Source of the DNA: Primula veris
Taxonomy: Eukaryota > Streptophyta > Magnoliopsida > Ericales > Primulaceae
Assembly: GCA_963682055.1 (NCBI GenBank)
Contig: OY821747.1
Location: 20,706,126-20,770,125 of the forward strand
Length of the DNA stretch: 64,000 bases
Reading direction: 5' to 3'
Part shown: piece after piece, positions 47,309-56,325 of the stretch
How positions within the stretch are numbered: the stretch's first letter is position 1
Layout of the letters: each line of letters starts with the position of its first letter
Notes under the pieces: generated by a model
Told to the model about the DNA's origin: nothing
Databases searched by the model: none
Seen by the model: the letters and a program-made list of their open reading frames with translations, nothing else
Position numbers and translations under genes: made by a program

Positions 47309-47955
47309 CTGAGGAGATGCGGGTGGGGGAGTAACAGTAGCATCAGGTCGAGGAGTGGACGTGGCCGATGTAAAATGAGGATGGAGCGCTGTTGAAATTG
47401 TCTTCCCCGGTAGCCGGGAAGCTTCTCTTCACGAAGATTCGCCCAGTCTAAGGGTTTCGGCGGTGCACCCTGCGGACAGGGATACACCAACTCCGACCAT
47501 GCCCTATCCGACACAGGAACATTCGCAAAATTGAGCGCCCGCACATGAGCACAATAGACGGAGAAATTAGCCATCATTGCTAACCTTGTCCGCTCCTCCG
47601 CCTGTGCCGTTTTCAGAGCGGCCACCTTAGCCTTTTCGGCTTCCACGTCCTCCGCAAGCAGCAAGTTCTCCTCCTCTAGTTGGCTGTACTTATCGACCAT
47701 GCTCTCTTTTTCAGCCTTCAACTTATCAACATCCTCGGTCACGTGCAGAAAGTCCACAGCCAGCTTGTCATAATTTTCGCCCAGGGTTTTATTCTCGGCG
47801 ACCAGTTTCTCTTTCTCGGCCTCAAAAGCCGCAAGCAGATCTTTTATATTCTGATCGTTCTCCTCGACTATGGCCTTCTTCTCGGCCACCAGCTTCTCTT
47901 TATCTGCCCCTAGAGCTCCCAGCTGATCCCGTAACGCCAAGGTACTCAAGGCGAT
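47309..47955 (-). pseudogene. Antisense gene exon 4, coiled coil with frameshift
   Basis: Acceptor GGGCAG|ATCGCC gives IALSTLALRDQLGALGADKE and about 130 residues of heptad-rich coiled coil (EKLVAENKTLGENYDKL, EEENLLLAEDVEAEK). After NLREEKLPG a 1-base shift is needed to continue into TSATSTPRPDATVTPPPASP, which ends at a CAG|GTGGAA donor. The exon length (647 nt) is off by one base, consistent with a single deletion. Confidence 0.6.
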
Positions 47956-48058
47956 CTGCCCTTCAAAACATCAGATTCCAAGCAAAATACGAGTACCAAA
48001 CCTATATAACAAAATACGAGCATCATGGTATATATTACAAAATACGCGCTCAACATAC

Positions 48059-48516
48059 CCGCAGCGCATCCGCGTTGGCCTGCTCTATAACCGACATTGT
48101 AGGCATAGCAGCTATTTTTTCTGCATCCTTGAAAGCAAGGGGTTTCAGAGCAGTATACCCCATTTTCAAGGTTTGAGGTTGCCCCAACAGCTCACCTCTG
48201 CACCGATCAATGTAACGGGTCATTGCAACCCCGTCCACCAACATCTTCTCGGGTCCGTCGAGAGCCTCATCCTCGACACCCGTCACAACATCCACGGCAC
48301 TCTCCTTGCCGACCTCCACTTCCACCCCCACGTCCTCCTCCAAATGATCAATCTCAGGGGCCCTATGCTCGATCTCTTCCTCAGTACGGATGGGCGAGCA
48401 AACGGGCAGATCTATCGGATCCTCGCTAGGAATAGGCGAGATGACAGGCAAGGTCATCGTACCCTCTCCCATGTTAGTCAAGAGGTTCATATGTCCGAAT
48501 ACATCGTCGATCGACC
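48059..48516 (-). CDS. Antisense gene exon 3, acidic linker
   Basis: Open on the minus strand from an acceptor after ttttaag to the donor CTGCGG|GTATGT. It carries NLLTNMGEGTMTLPVISP, a glutamate-rich part (EEEIEHRAPEIDHLEEDV) and a helical end (SVIEQANADALR). Its phase fits exon 4. Fitting exon 2 requires the second GTGTAT donor, so that junction is uncertain. Confidence 0.55.
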
Positions 48517-48669
48517 CTTAAAACACAATAATACCCATGGACCGGGCAAGAGCGAGGGTAACCAATGGAGAAGTCAGTAGCTGAAACAAGATAACTAATA
48601 AAGCAAAGCACTAAAGAACAAAACGACAACAATCAAAGGACAAGAAAGTCAAAATACATATACACATAC

Positions 48670-49575
48670 ATCGCCCGACGCAGAGGCATCCTCGGTGGTA
48701 TCCCCTTGGGAAGCAGCAAACACCCCCTCGCCCGAGCCCAAGTTAGCATCCTCCTCGGTAACCGATGTATCGGTTCCCCTAGCCCTCTTCGTTGTTCCAA
48801 CGACAGGATCAGATGCACGACGCTTAGAACGAACGGGCTTTTTCCCAAGCCGAGCAGCACTTCGAGCCCGGACCACTTTCAAGAATTCCTCCTCGGGCTC
48901 TTTGGGGATCTCGGGTGCAGGATTCCCCTTGGTCACCGACCCCATAGGGTACCCGAGCAGCATGGGAGCAGTACGACTCGCAGGATCCGGCGCCGGTCCA
49001 GGCCCCCACCATTTACAAAGAGCTAACAGAGCCTCTACATTGGGAGCGCCGAGGTCTGGCATAGTGGGAGCATTGGTAGCCGGTCCAGGAATCTGGTGTC
49101 CCGCACAACCCCATGCACCGGAAGCAATAACAATACCAAGATTACGCTCTTTGTTGGTATCCGGCAAACCGATAACGAGCCGGCAAAAGGCACGCAGAGT
49201 CTTCAAATACGAGATGCGACGCTCAAAGCTCAAACTATAGACTCCAAAGACGTCCTTCAGTTCAATCGGTATTCCGGACAACTCCGATAACCTTTGGATA
49301 CCATTCAGAGTACGATAACCATTTAGGGCCAGTTGGGCCGGAGTAATCTGGACGGCCTCAAAGAACGAGGCCACCCAGTTTGTAAAAGGAAGTCGAAGAC
49401 CCCCAGTAAAGAATGCCGAAGAGCGCACGGCTACCTCGCCGGCAGGAACAAATCCCAACACCTCCTCGTCAGAAATAGGAAGCCGAATGTGTATGTTGTC
49501 GGGTATTCCGGCAAGCTCCTTAAAATCCTTTTCCACGAATGTGCCAACTTGGGCCACACTTTGGGTCAGAATTTT
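48670..49575 (-). CDS. Antisense gene exon 2, gypsy-associated domain (302 codons)
   Basis: Acceptor GGATAG|AAAATT and donor within GGCGAT|GTATGTGTATATG. Starts KILTQSVAQVGTFVEKDF. The Transposase_28-like block lies about 50-120 codons in (AFFTGGLRLPFTNWVASFF), then SFERRISYLKTLRAFCRLV, then a low-complexity region with basic RSKRRAS. No internal stop. It is the best conserved exon of the gene. Confidence 0.75.
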
Positions 49576-49650
49576 CTATCCAAACATCATCAAAATTCCA
49601 TCAATATACTAACCCAATACACAAACCAGAACCACATCAATATAACGAGA

Positions 49651-49678
49651 GCCCCCCCCACCCCCCCCCCCCCCCCCA
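49651..49678. repeat. Poly-C tract
   Basis: A C-run broken by single A residues (about 26 C of 28), in the first intron of the antisense gene. Confidence 0.9.
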
Positions 49679-50465
49679 CTCACATTAACCAAGTACATAA
49701 GAATCATCAGACATATATAGACAACCTGAACCATATACCAACGCCACATCTATGACCACAACGACAACTCAAATACAACCCCTAACAAAAAAAAAGAGAA
49801 AAGAGGGGGAGGGGAGAACGAAAAATCACTTACAGTTATCATTATGAGCAAGCACGCGAGAACAACAGCAAGTCTTTCCACAATACCACGAAACCCTAGA
49901 TCAGGCGGCCGAACGCTTTTCCTTTTTGGCGGGAAGAATATACTTTAGAGAGAGAGACAGATATTTTCTTTAGCGAATTTTGTGATGAAACAAAAGGGAT
50001 TACTTGGCACAGTAAAAAGGAGTGGAGTCACAAAAAGAATAAAATAATAACCGTTCTTTCGTGTGATAGAGGTTTACCTTTTTTTCCAACCATACAAAAG
50101 TCAACAACCGCTGCTATTTTTAACATATAAACGCTCCAGATTTTGCCACGTCAGAGTATATCCCACTACCCAAGGCAGTTCACATCATTACACCTAAATA
50201 AACAGCCAGTGGACCCTACCACGAAAAGCTTCCCACATACGCTACCAATATTATCACACCGAGAATGTCCCCCGATAAAGTTCCTCGACTCCCAACCATT
50301 TCTTACCCAAATGGCATACCGAACAAGGTGGACGAAGACCGTTTCTAGCTTGACAGCATGAAGCATCAAGTCTAACAACGCTCTCCGGGGGGATAACCGG
50401 GCACATTGTTCGGTGTATACTGAGAAACATCAGATAAAATAAAATAGACAGAATCAAGTGCAAGA

Positions 50466-50730
50466 CAAAGTTTTATTCTTCCACAAAGGGGGAAAACACA
50501 AACAATACAACAGAAAAAGAAAAATTTTACAAGAAAATACACCCCATCCTACTTTTTCGAACTACCCCCCATATCAACATCCTTCTTCGCCAAAGTTTTA
50601 TTCTTCCACAAAGGGGGAAAACACAAACAATACAACAGAAAAAGAAAAATTTTACAAGAAAATACACCCCATCCTACTTTTTCGAACTACCCCCCATATC
50701 AACATCCTTCTTCGCCAAAAGTTCCTCCAG
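50466..50730. repeat. 125-bp tandem duplication with partial third copy
   Basis: Near-identical copies at 50466-50590 and 50591-50715 contain aaagttttattcttccac, gaaaaattttacaagaaaa and ctaccccccatatcaacatc. On the minus strand each copy holds AATAAAAC, a possible polyadenylation signal for the ORF at 50768-51037. Confidence 0.92.
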
Positions 50731-50767
50731 ACGCTCTTTTTCCCTAACCAACAGAGAAATCGCCATC

Positions 50768-51037
50768 TCAACATGTTTCAAGGCGTAAGACTGAGACTCG
50801 CATTTTTTGCTCGGCCTTGAAACGAGCAGTGCCCTCCTCGTCCCAATATTGTTTAAACCTCCTCACTTCAGTCCGAGCACACATAAGATCATGTTTCAGC
50901 CATGACATCTCAATTTCTTTTAGTTGAAGAGGAGTCAAATCCTCCTCCCCAAAACCAGGGGGACGAGGTAGCAAAAAAGTAGGCTCCTCTTCCATAAGGG
51001 CTTTCTTTTTGGAGGCAGACCTAGTGATGGGAGCCAT
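50768..51037 (-). CDS. Antisense small coiled-coil ORF 1 (89 aa)
   Basis: Starts MAPITRSASKKKALMEEEP, then LTPLQLKEIEMSWLKHDLM and a basic helical end (RFKQYWDEEGTARFKAEQK). No known family recognised. A TATA box (CTCTATAAATGC, minus strand) lies about 85-95 nt upstream, and AATAAAAC signals lie downstream in the 125-bp repeats. The basic N-terminus could bind nucleic acid; this is inference. Confidence 0.6.
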   Translation of the reverse strand: MAPITRSASKKKALMEEEPTFLLPRPPGFGEEDLTPLQLKEIEMSWLKHDLMCARTEVRRFKQYWDEEGTARFKAEQKMRVSVLRLETC

Positions 51038-51120
51038 CTCAAACAAAAGCAAGTTAGAAGAAACAAATTATAAAACAAGAGAGAGAGGAAGAATTGGTAA
51101 TGAGATACAGGCAATAGGGA

Positions 51121-51132
51121 GCATTTATAGAG
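51121..51132 (-). promoter_or_regulatory. TATA box of small ORF 1
   Basis: Minus strand CTCTATAAATGC, about 90 nt before the ATG at 51037. Confidence 0.55.
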
Positions 51133-51272
51133 AATCAAAAGGCACAAAGTACAAAGCGTTACAATGGTTCACAAGACAGGCACGAGATACGAAAAGATAC
51201 AACTGATTCATCAAATACAGAAAAGAAAACACAAATTGCAAAAGGGGAAATACATAAGAAAACCAGCCCAAT

Positions 51273-51752
51273 CTAAGGATCAATGGGTGGAAAAACCGAA
51301 CTGCCAGACCGAGAGAAAGCTACCCGAGCAGAGCTATCAAACCGAGCTTGGTAAGAGTCATTCATGACTACCAAGCACTCATTCTCCCTGGAGAGTTCGG
51401 TGTTCGTCCTAGTAAGGACACGGACGCGCTCCTCAAGCCGAGCATTCCTAACTATCATACTAGCTAGGCCTCGAGGAGAGTTATCGAACTTGTCCTGAGC
51501 ATGATCCCAAATCTCCTCGGCCTCGTACCAAGAGTTGGCCAAGTGATTTCTGTGCAACAACAAATTATCAAGTTGGCGACTCAAGGCCGAAATCTCGGTC
51601 CACTTCATTGTCTCCTCGGGATGAGAGTCAAATAAACTCAAAGCCAAAACCCCATATTCTTTCTCAAGACTGGCCATTCTATGACGGACCCAAGATACCT
51701 TAGCATCTAAATCCTTCATCTGAGCATGATATCTCACCACGGGCTCAGACAT
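51273..51752 (-). CDS. Antisense small coiled-coil ORF 2 (159 aa)
   Basis: Starts MSEPVVRYHAQMKDLDAKVS. It is predicted almost wholly helical: MASLEKEYGVLALSLFD, LSRQLDNLLLHRNHL, WYEAEEIWDHAQDKFDN, then LEERVRVLTRTNTELSRENE. The order of helices, including a 'W.(A/R).(D).(F/W)D' stretch, resembles the last exon of the spliced antisense gene, suggesting shared ancestry. A TATA box lies about 83 nt upstream. No known domain. Confidence 0.62.
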   Translation of the reverse strand: MSEPVVRYHAQMKDLDAKVSWVRHRMASLEKEYGVLALSLFDSHPEETMKWTEISALSRQLDNLLLHRNHLANSWYEAEEIWDHAQDKFDNSPRGLASMIVRNARLEERVRVLTRTNTELSRENECLVVMNDSYQARFDSSARVAFSRSGSSVFPPIDP

Positions 51753-51830
51753 TATGATAAGTTATGATATAAAAAAAGAAGGATAAGTGAAGCCAACACA
51801 AGTTTATGGTATGGAATAATCAAGGTTGGG

Positions 51831-51842
51831 TATTTATAGAGA
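51831..51842 (-). promoter_or_regulatory. TATA box of small ORF 2
   Basis: Minus strand TCTCTATAAATACC, about 83 nt before the ATG at 51752. Confidence 0.55.
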
Positions 51843-52097
51843 AAAGTTTGTGTTACTATCTGACGAATACTTGGGAGCATGCATGTTTCCTGACAATACT
51901 TGGGAGCGTGCACCTATGATTGACAACGTGAGGGATAGGTCTACAGTCCAGCAAGAAATAAAGGTACAAGATGCTCAAAAGGTCCACATCCCAACAAACC
52001 ACAAATTCAACAATAAGAAGAAGTACAAGATAAAGATGCAAAAATAGAAGGGCAAATATAATTTTCATTAATAAAGATGGGATATATCATTGTTCAT

Positions 52098-52258
52098 TAC
52101 ATCAGATTACATCCGAAAAAGAAATCTATTACATCCGAAAAAGAAATCTATTACATCCGAAAAGAAAATCTATTACATCCGAAGAGGAAATCTATTACAT
52201 CCAAAAAGAAAATCTGTTACATCCGAGATAAAGATCTATTACATCCGAGAAGAGCTAG
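52098..52258. repeat. 22-bp tandem repeat, about 7 copies
   Basis: Unit TCTATTACATCCGAAAAAGAAA with A/G variation. Lies between small ORFs 2 and 3. Confidence 0.93.
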
Positions 52259-52309
52259 TACAGAAGATCAGGCAAAGGATCAACTATATCAGCTGACCAA
52301 GTGAGCAGG

Positions 52310-52690
52310 AGACGCCAAAAAGAAAAAGTAAGAAGAAAGAGAAAGGAAAAGCAAGAAGAGGAAAAGAAAAATGACAAAAACCCTAGACATAACACAAAAC
52401 CCTTAGGATCACAGGGTTGATTGTTACATCGTAGTGGTGCAAAGAAAAAAAAAAAAGATAAAAAAAAAAGAAAGAGAAAGAGCGGAGGAGGAAGAAATGA
52501 AGGAAACAGACAAATAAAAAGGAAGTCAAAGAAACAAAACAAAAAGAAGAAAAAGAAAGACCTAGGAAAAGATAGTAAGAAGAAAATGGAGGATAGAGAG
52601 AAGAGAGACTGAAAGAGTATAGAAAGAAAAGGATGAGGAAGAGGAGACGCAGCAGAAGAAAAAACAAAAAAAAAAAGAGAAGGGGGAAGG
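52310..52690 (+). other. Long polypurine tract
   Basis: About 380 bases of almost pure A/G on the plus strand (gaaagagaaagagcggagga, agaagaaaatggaggataga and so on), apart from a short mixed block at about 52385-52440. The minus-strand ORFs here are Phe/Leu/Ser-rich artefacts. Polypurine tracts prime plus-strand synthesis in LTR elements, but this one lies 2 kb from the LTR, so its role is unclear. Confidence 0.8.
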
Positions 52691-52984
52691 TTAGGGGGAA
52701 GTCGATCGATATCGATGAGAGGGCCTGGCAGAGACATCCCTGTCCCTCAGTGTCGGATTCCCCCTTAGCATCTCATTCTCTTCGACTAGAGCCTGACGAG
52801 TACGTCGGCAATAAGCCAGTTCGGATCTTAGCCAAGTTAATTCCCGAACCATCTCGGTATGGTGGTAACGCATCACCTTCAATTCCTCCTCGGCATCCCT
52901 CAACAGCCTTTGTACATGGCTATAGGAGGCTTCAAAAGCCTCCACTTGCAAAGCTAATGCTGATTGGGTGAAAGGACCAGACAT
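52691..52984 (-). CDS. Antisense small coiled-coil ORF 3 (97 aa)
   Basis: Starts MSGPFTQSALALQVEAFEAS, then heptad-rich RLLRDAEEELKVMRYHH, WLRSELAYCRRTRQALVEEN and a basic SARPSHRYRSTSP tail. A TATA box (GATCTATAAATACC) lies about 90 nt upstream. An upstream in-frame extension contains the leader and is not needed. No known family. Confidence 0.6.
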   Translation of the reverse strand: MSGPFTQSALALQVEAFEASYSHVQRLLRDAEEELKVMRYHHTEMVRELTWLRSELAYCRRTRQALVEENEMLRGNPTLRDRDVSARPSHRYRSTSP

Positions 52985-53069
52985 CTTAGGGAAATTATAA
53001 GATGAGGGTCTGTATATGGGGGAAAATAATATGATGAGGATTGTGGATGTAACCATGCTGTAAGCAGGT

Positions 53070-53079
53070 ATTTATAGAT
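53070..53079 (-). promoter_or_regulatory. TATA box of small ORF 3
   Basis: Minus strand GATCTATAAATACC, about 90 nt before the ATG at 52984. Confidence 0.55.
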
Positions 53080-53512
53080 CAATTGGATGAGGGCTGGTAT
53101 TGAGAGTCGCAACCGTTCGCCAATGGGTACTAAGAAGCGACGGCAATTAAAAGATGTATCTGTTCAAGAAAAAACGTTTGGATTCCCAAAAGGTTCTAAA
53201 AAAGCGTGAGTAATTAAAAGCCACTTGTTCACAAAGCGCTTGGATTCTTACCAATATTTAAAGGGGGTAAGTAATAATGGCATCGAAACACGCATCATTT
53301 TTGGGAAAAGGCAGCAGTTCAAATAAATATCTAAGATCTTTTGCACAAGGCTCAAGAAATCCTATTGGTCCCCAGATATAAAGAATAAGAAGGTCCAATG
53401 GATAAGGTCAAATGCAAGGCCCAAGAAAAAGCATTAATGAGGCCACAAGCGTGCGCAGTCAAAAGAAATTGCATTGGGAAAGTAATTCAGATATAAACAA
53501 GAGAAAGAGGTC

Positions 53513-53518
53513 TTTATT
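53513..53518 (-). terminator. Polyadenylation signal after small ORF 4
   Basis: AATAAA on the minus strand, about 65 nt beyond the stop codon of ORF 4. Confidence 0.45.
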
Positions 53519-53581
53519 GATTGATAGATACTTCGTTACAGAAGAAGCAGTAAAAGGAAATACAATAAAAAAACAATAAAA

Positions 53582-53920
53582 TCATTTCGTGGAAGGGCCC
53601 GCTTCGTCATTTGGCTTCCCCTTCGACCGAGCATACACTTCCTTAAGGGCCAGTTTGTAAGCCCTCTTAGAAGCAAGTTGCCTATCTCTGGAGGCCTCGA
53701 GCTCTTTGATCTGAGCACGAGCGCGAATACTGTCGAGCAAAGACCTCTGGTGCTCCTTCTCCAGGGCATCCAATCGCTCGTCTAGTTCGGCGGCCCGACG
53801 AGCTTCCACCGACAGCCGGGCAACCCTCTTCTCGAGATAACGCACCTTCTGAACTTCCTCTTCAAGATGAGCAACATATTCAGGAAGGTTGTCACCATAG
53901 TTTTCAAGAGGAAAAGCCAT
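53582..53920 (-). CDS. Antisense small coiled-coil ORF 4 (112 aa)
   Basis: Starts MAFPLENYGDNLPEYVAHLE, continues as a coiled coil (RYLEKRVARLSVEARRAAEL, LDALEKEHQRSLLDSIRA) and ends with KRAYKLALKEVYARSKGKP before an acidic tail. Its C-terminus is clearly paralogous to that of ORF 5 (KRAYKLAFKELHARSKPSS). TATA box CCTATAAAAGGGG lies about 54 nt upstream; AATAAA lies about 65 nt after the stop (53513-53518). The start is chosen at MAF because the TATA box leaves too little room for the longer frame. Confidence 0.68.
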   Translation of the reverse strand: MAFPLENYGDNLPEYVAHLEEEVQKVRYLEKRVARLSVEARRAAELDERLDALEKEHQRSLLDSIRARAQIKELEASRDRQLASKRAYKLALKEVYARSKGKPNDEAGPSTK

Positions 53921-53967
53921 TTGTTCGTTAATAAAGAATGAATTGCATAAAAAGTACAGAGACAGTC

Positions 53968-53980
53968 CCCTTTTATAGGA
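53968..53980 (-). promoter_or_regulatory. TATA box of small ORF 4
   Basis: Minus strand CCTATAAAAGGGG, about 54 nt before the ATG at 53920. Confidence 0.6.
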
Positions 53981-54137
53981 AGAAAACAAGGAGTAGATCA
54001 AAGGTCATCTCGAAGAAATACAACCTCTTGAACTCCCCAAGAGCATTTACGGAAAGTTAACCACAGTTCCAAATCCAATTAAAGTCATCCAAAAAGATAT
54101 CAAGAAGATGAACAGACAAGAACAAGGATAGGGAAAT

Positions 54138-54146
54138 ATTTTATTA
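54138..54146 (-). terminator. Polyadenylation signal after small ORF 5
   Basis: AATAAAATA on the minus strand, about 85 nt beyond the stop of ORF 5. Confidence 0.45.
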
Positions 54147-54224
54147 ATTTCAAAAACTTCGATTACAACTGAGGAGAAGACTACCCATTCAAAAGAAATT
54201 ACAACAGAAATCACAAAAGACTAA

Positions 54225-54545
54225 TTATTTCGAGGAAGAGCCTTCTTCATCGTCATCCGAACTCGGTTTAGATCGAGCATGCAACTCCTTGAAGGCAAGC
54301 TTATAGGCCCTTTTTGCTGCTTTCTGCTTGGCCAGATTAGCCTCGAGCCTCTTTATATGCTCGTAAGCCCAATCCCGATCGGCCATCGTCACATGATGAT
54401 CAGAATCCATGTCAGACAACCTTTTCTTGTAATTTGAAACCTTGTCCATGAGTTTCTTATTCGCGGTACGAGATTTCTTGATCTCCATTTCTAAATAAGA
54501 AATATAATTAAAGGAGCTCTCACCAGTAGAACCAGAGGAAGCCAT
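54225..54545 (-). CDS. Antisense small coiled-coil ORF 5 (106 aa)
   Basis: Starts MASSGSTGESSFNYISYLEM, with a coiled coil (IKKSRTANKKLMDKVSNYKK, RLEANLAKQKAAKRAYKLAF) and an acidic/Ser tail (SSDDDEEGSSSK). It is a paralogue of ORF 4 through the shared KRAYKLA.KE..ARSK block. TATA box CTCCTATAAAGGGG lies about 57 nt upstream; an AATAAAATA signal lies about 85 nt after the stop. It lies only about 240 bp from the LTR, divergent to it. Confidence 0.68.
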   Translation of the reverse strand: MASSGSTGESSFNYISYLEMEIKKSRTANKKLMDKVSNYKKRLSDMDSDHHVTMADRDWAYEHIKRLEANLAKQKAAKRAYKLAFKELHARSKPSSDDDEEGSSSK

Positions 54546-54597
54546 TACGTCACGAGCAAAGTAGTAGTAGAATGCCTAATTATGGAGGGGGCACACC

Positions 54598-54606
54598 CCT
54601 TTATAG
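54598..54606 (-). promoter_or_regulatory. TATA box of small ORF 5
   Basis: Minus strand CTCCTATAAAGGGG, about 57 nt before the ATG at 54545. Nearly the same context as the TATA box of ORF 4. Confidence 0.6.
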
Positions 54607-54788
54607 GAGTTTTCCTCGAAGAAAGATGTTAAGATAGGAAACATTAAATGGGCCCCCCATAGAACCGTCATGAGTCTGTTGCGTTTCTCGATGAAGTATT
54701 GGGAACGACAAGACCGAAGTAATATCCTTGACAGACCGAACATGACTCCCTCGACATGGAAACCACACCGAGGAAGTCAGGAAGCACT

Positions 54789-55359
54789 TGATAGAACATA
54801 AAAATTGGACCCGAATATTCTATTCGGGTAATAATCAGCTCACCTTATAATTGGGTATCCAACGCTTAAATGGGTCACCTTATGCCTTTTATTGGAAAAT
54901 AAGGAATTACTATCAAAAGCCCAAGCCCACTCAACTGGGGACCCATGTCTGAAAAACCCCCGGGATGAAGACATTTGTCAACATCCTAGAAGGCATATTT
55001 GCCTATAAATAGCCCACTACCCCTCCTAGAAATGGACCAGAAAATCTATCCAAAAAATATAGAGAGAAGTTGAGAAAAGAGAGAAACTAGTCAAAGCATA
55101 TCACGTCGAGAAATAAACCGAGCAGAGATAAAGCCGAGCACCGAATAAAAGGGGAGAAAGCCCAAGAAGAGAGATCAAATAGTCAAATCGAGCACCATTG
55201 TAAAATAGAGATACTAATCCGAGCAAGTGTAATATTCAGAATAAGGATAATAATCCGAGCAATAATAAAGATCAGGAAGTGTCCTTTATTTACAGTTGAT
55301 TTACTATTATATTATTGTTGAAAAGCCTAACGCGACCGACCAAAGTTATGGCTTTATCA
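54789..55359 (+). mobile_element. Gypsy LTR, 571 bp (3' LTR of the Tat-like element)
   Basis: Starts TGATAGAACATAAAAATTGG and ends TATGGCTTTATCA. TATA box tgcctataaatagcc near 55008-55022. Same family and orientation as the solo LTR at 22237-22804. The 5-bp flanks (gcact and gtata) differ, as expected when the left side is internal element sequence. Base changes relative to the solo LTR are numerous, so the two insertions are not from one recent burst. Confidence 0.92.
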
Positions 55360-55383
55360 GTATATGTACAGACTGTTATACAC

Positions 55384-55554
55384 GGAAGCGGCGCCCCTGA
55401 GTCATACTTTTTTTGAGTCATCCTTACTCAATTTGCTTTGTACCGTTAGATCTAAAAAAGGACATCCAATGGATTAAAATAGAAGCTTTCAAATTGGAAC
55501 ACAATCTGTAATCACTTTATTATTCTTTTCTCTCTCTCAGTTAAACCCATTTAT
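55384..55554 (+). repeat. MULE left terminal inverted repeat
   Basis: About 171 bp matching the right end in inverse orientation, through tgagtcat, ccgttagatctaaaaaagg, ccaatggattaaaatagaag and ctctctctcagttaaac. Confidence 0.93.
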
Positions 55555-56325
55555 AACTCAAAATAATAACAGTCATGAAAAACAATTAGGTGGGAAAAAA
55601 TAGAAAAATAAAAAGCAACTAGGCGGGAAATAACAAGGAGAATGTGAAAGGTTAACATATATTATATACATCATGGATACATAAACATAATACATCCACA
55701 TATTGTAGGATTTTTCATCTTTGCTGCGTGTCATTCAATTGACATCTTTCTTCAAGGTTTGTTCTTTTATCTTCTATACTTGATTTATTCCTGAATATTG
55801 CTATGATTTAACTAAATCTCTCACGTGAAATAAAAAAATGACTCGATGGTCGTAAGATAAATTCTGATTTTTGAAAAGGTAAAGACAATTAAAATGAGAT
55901 TTAGGTGGTTTTCTTTATGAAAGATTCTACTTTATTATTTACATCTTTGAAGGTTAACTTCAATATTAGTGCTTTTCTTGTTGTATATTAATTAAAGGGT
56001 TGCTTCCTTTAAGTTGTAATTTAGATTTATAGTTTACACAACTTAAAGACTAAATTTTTTCAGAAAAAAAAAAAGTTCTACCTTAATCATACCAATATAC
56101 AAAAAAAAAAAAATGGGGTAATAAGCCGATAAACCAATTGCAATCCATCTATATATGCAAAAGAGTAAATAATTGAGCTTGTAAGTTGCAATCAAATAAG
56201 ACCTTAATGTCATATTACAATGGGAGCTACAAGTGTTAGTTAAGAAATTTTATATTTAAGTAGTTCGTGTCACTGTTTATGTGATGTCCACATTGTTTCA
56301 TTATTTTTATGTAGTTATACTCATA
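55555..56325. other. MULE 5' untranslated region
   Basis: AT-rich sequence between the terminal repeat and the transposase start. No ORF with coding character. Confidence 0.6.

Larger units (their letters stand above)
45732..49842 (-). pseudogene. Antisense spliced gene of the gypsy element, Transposase_28-like
   Basis: The minus-strand gene starts at ATG 49842-49840 (MIT), with donor ACT|GTAAGT. Likely exons: 49842-49834, 49575-48670 (up to a GATGTATGTG donor region), about 48516-48059, 47955-47309, 47091 to about 46510, and 46382-45732. The second exon holds the gypsy-associated domain (FTGGLRLPF, then QITPAQLALNGYRTL, then DVFGVYSL), as in Pfam Transposase_28 'putative gypsy type transposon'. 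Next come an acidic/basic linker with SKRRA and a long coiled coil (DKEKLVAEKKAIVEE...). Two more helical exons follow, ending in an acidic DESDGDTTTDDEE tail. Damage: a 1-base frameshift near 47410 and a TAG in the last exon just before its acidic tail. Function unknown; it may be structural or regulatory for the element. Some exon junctions are uncertain. Confidence 0.65.
44110..55359 (+). mobile_element. 3' half of a Tat-like Ty3/gypsy retrotransposon
   Basis: Runs from the C-terminal end of a gypsy integrase (44110-44497) through about 10.3 kb without sense-strand coding to a 571-bp LTR (54789-55359). The gypsy 5' LTR, gag, protease, reverse transcriptase and integrase core are missing, replaced at 44110 by copia sequence. 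A long 3' region with antisense ORFs between integrase and LTR is known from Tat-lineage elements such as Grande and Ogre relatives, which supports the assignment. The bases after the LTR (gtata) have no partner in the window. Confidence 0.85.

Noticed and set aside
52255..52737. Phe/Leu/Ser-rich minus-strand ORFs resembling membrane proteins
   Set aside because: Direct translation of a polypurine/polypyrimidine tract; no codon bias.
38262..55359. A single LTR retrotransposon bounded by the copia LTR and the gypsy LTR
   Set aside because: The two LTRs are unrelated, the flanking 5-mers (ctggg, gtata) differ, and the internal domains switch family at about 44110.
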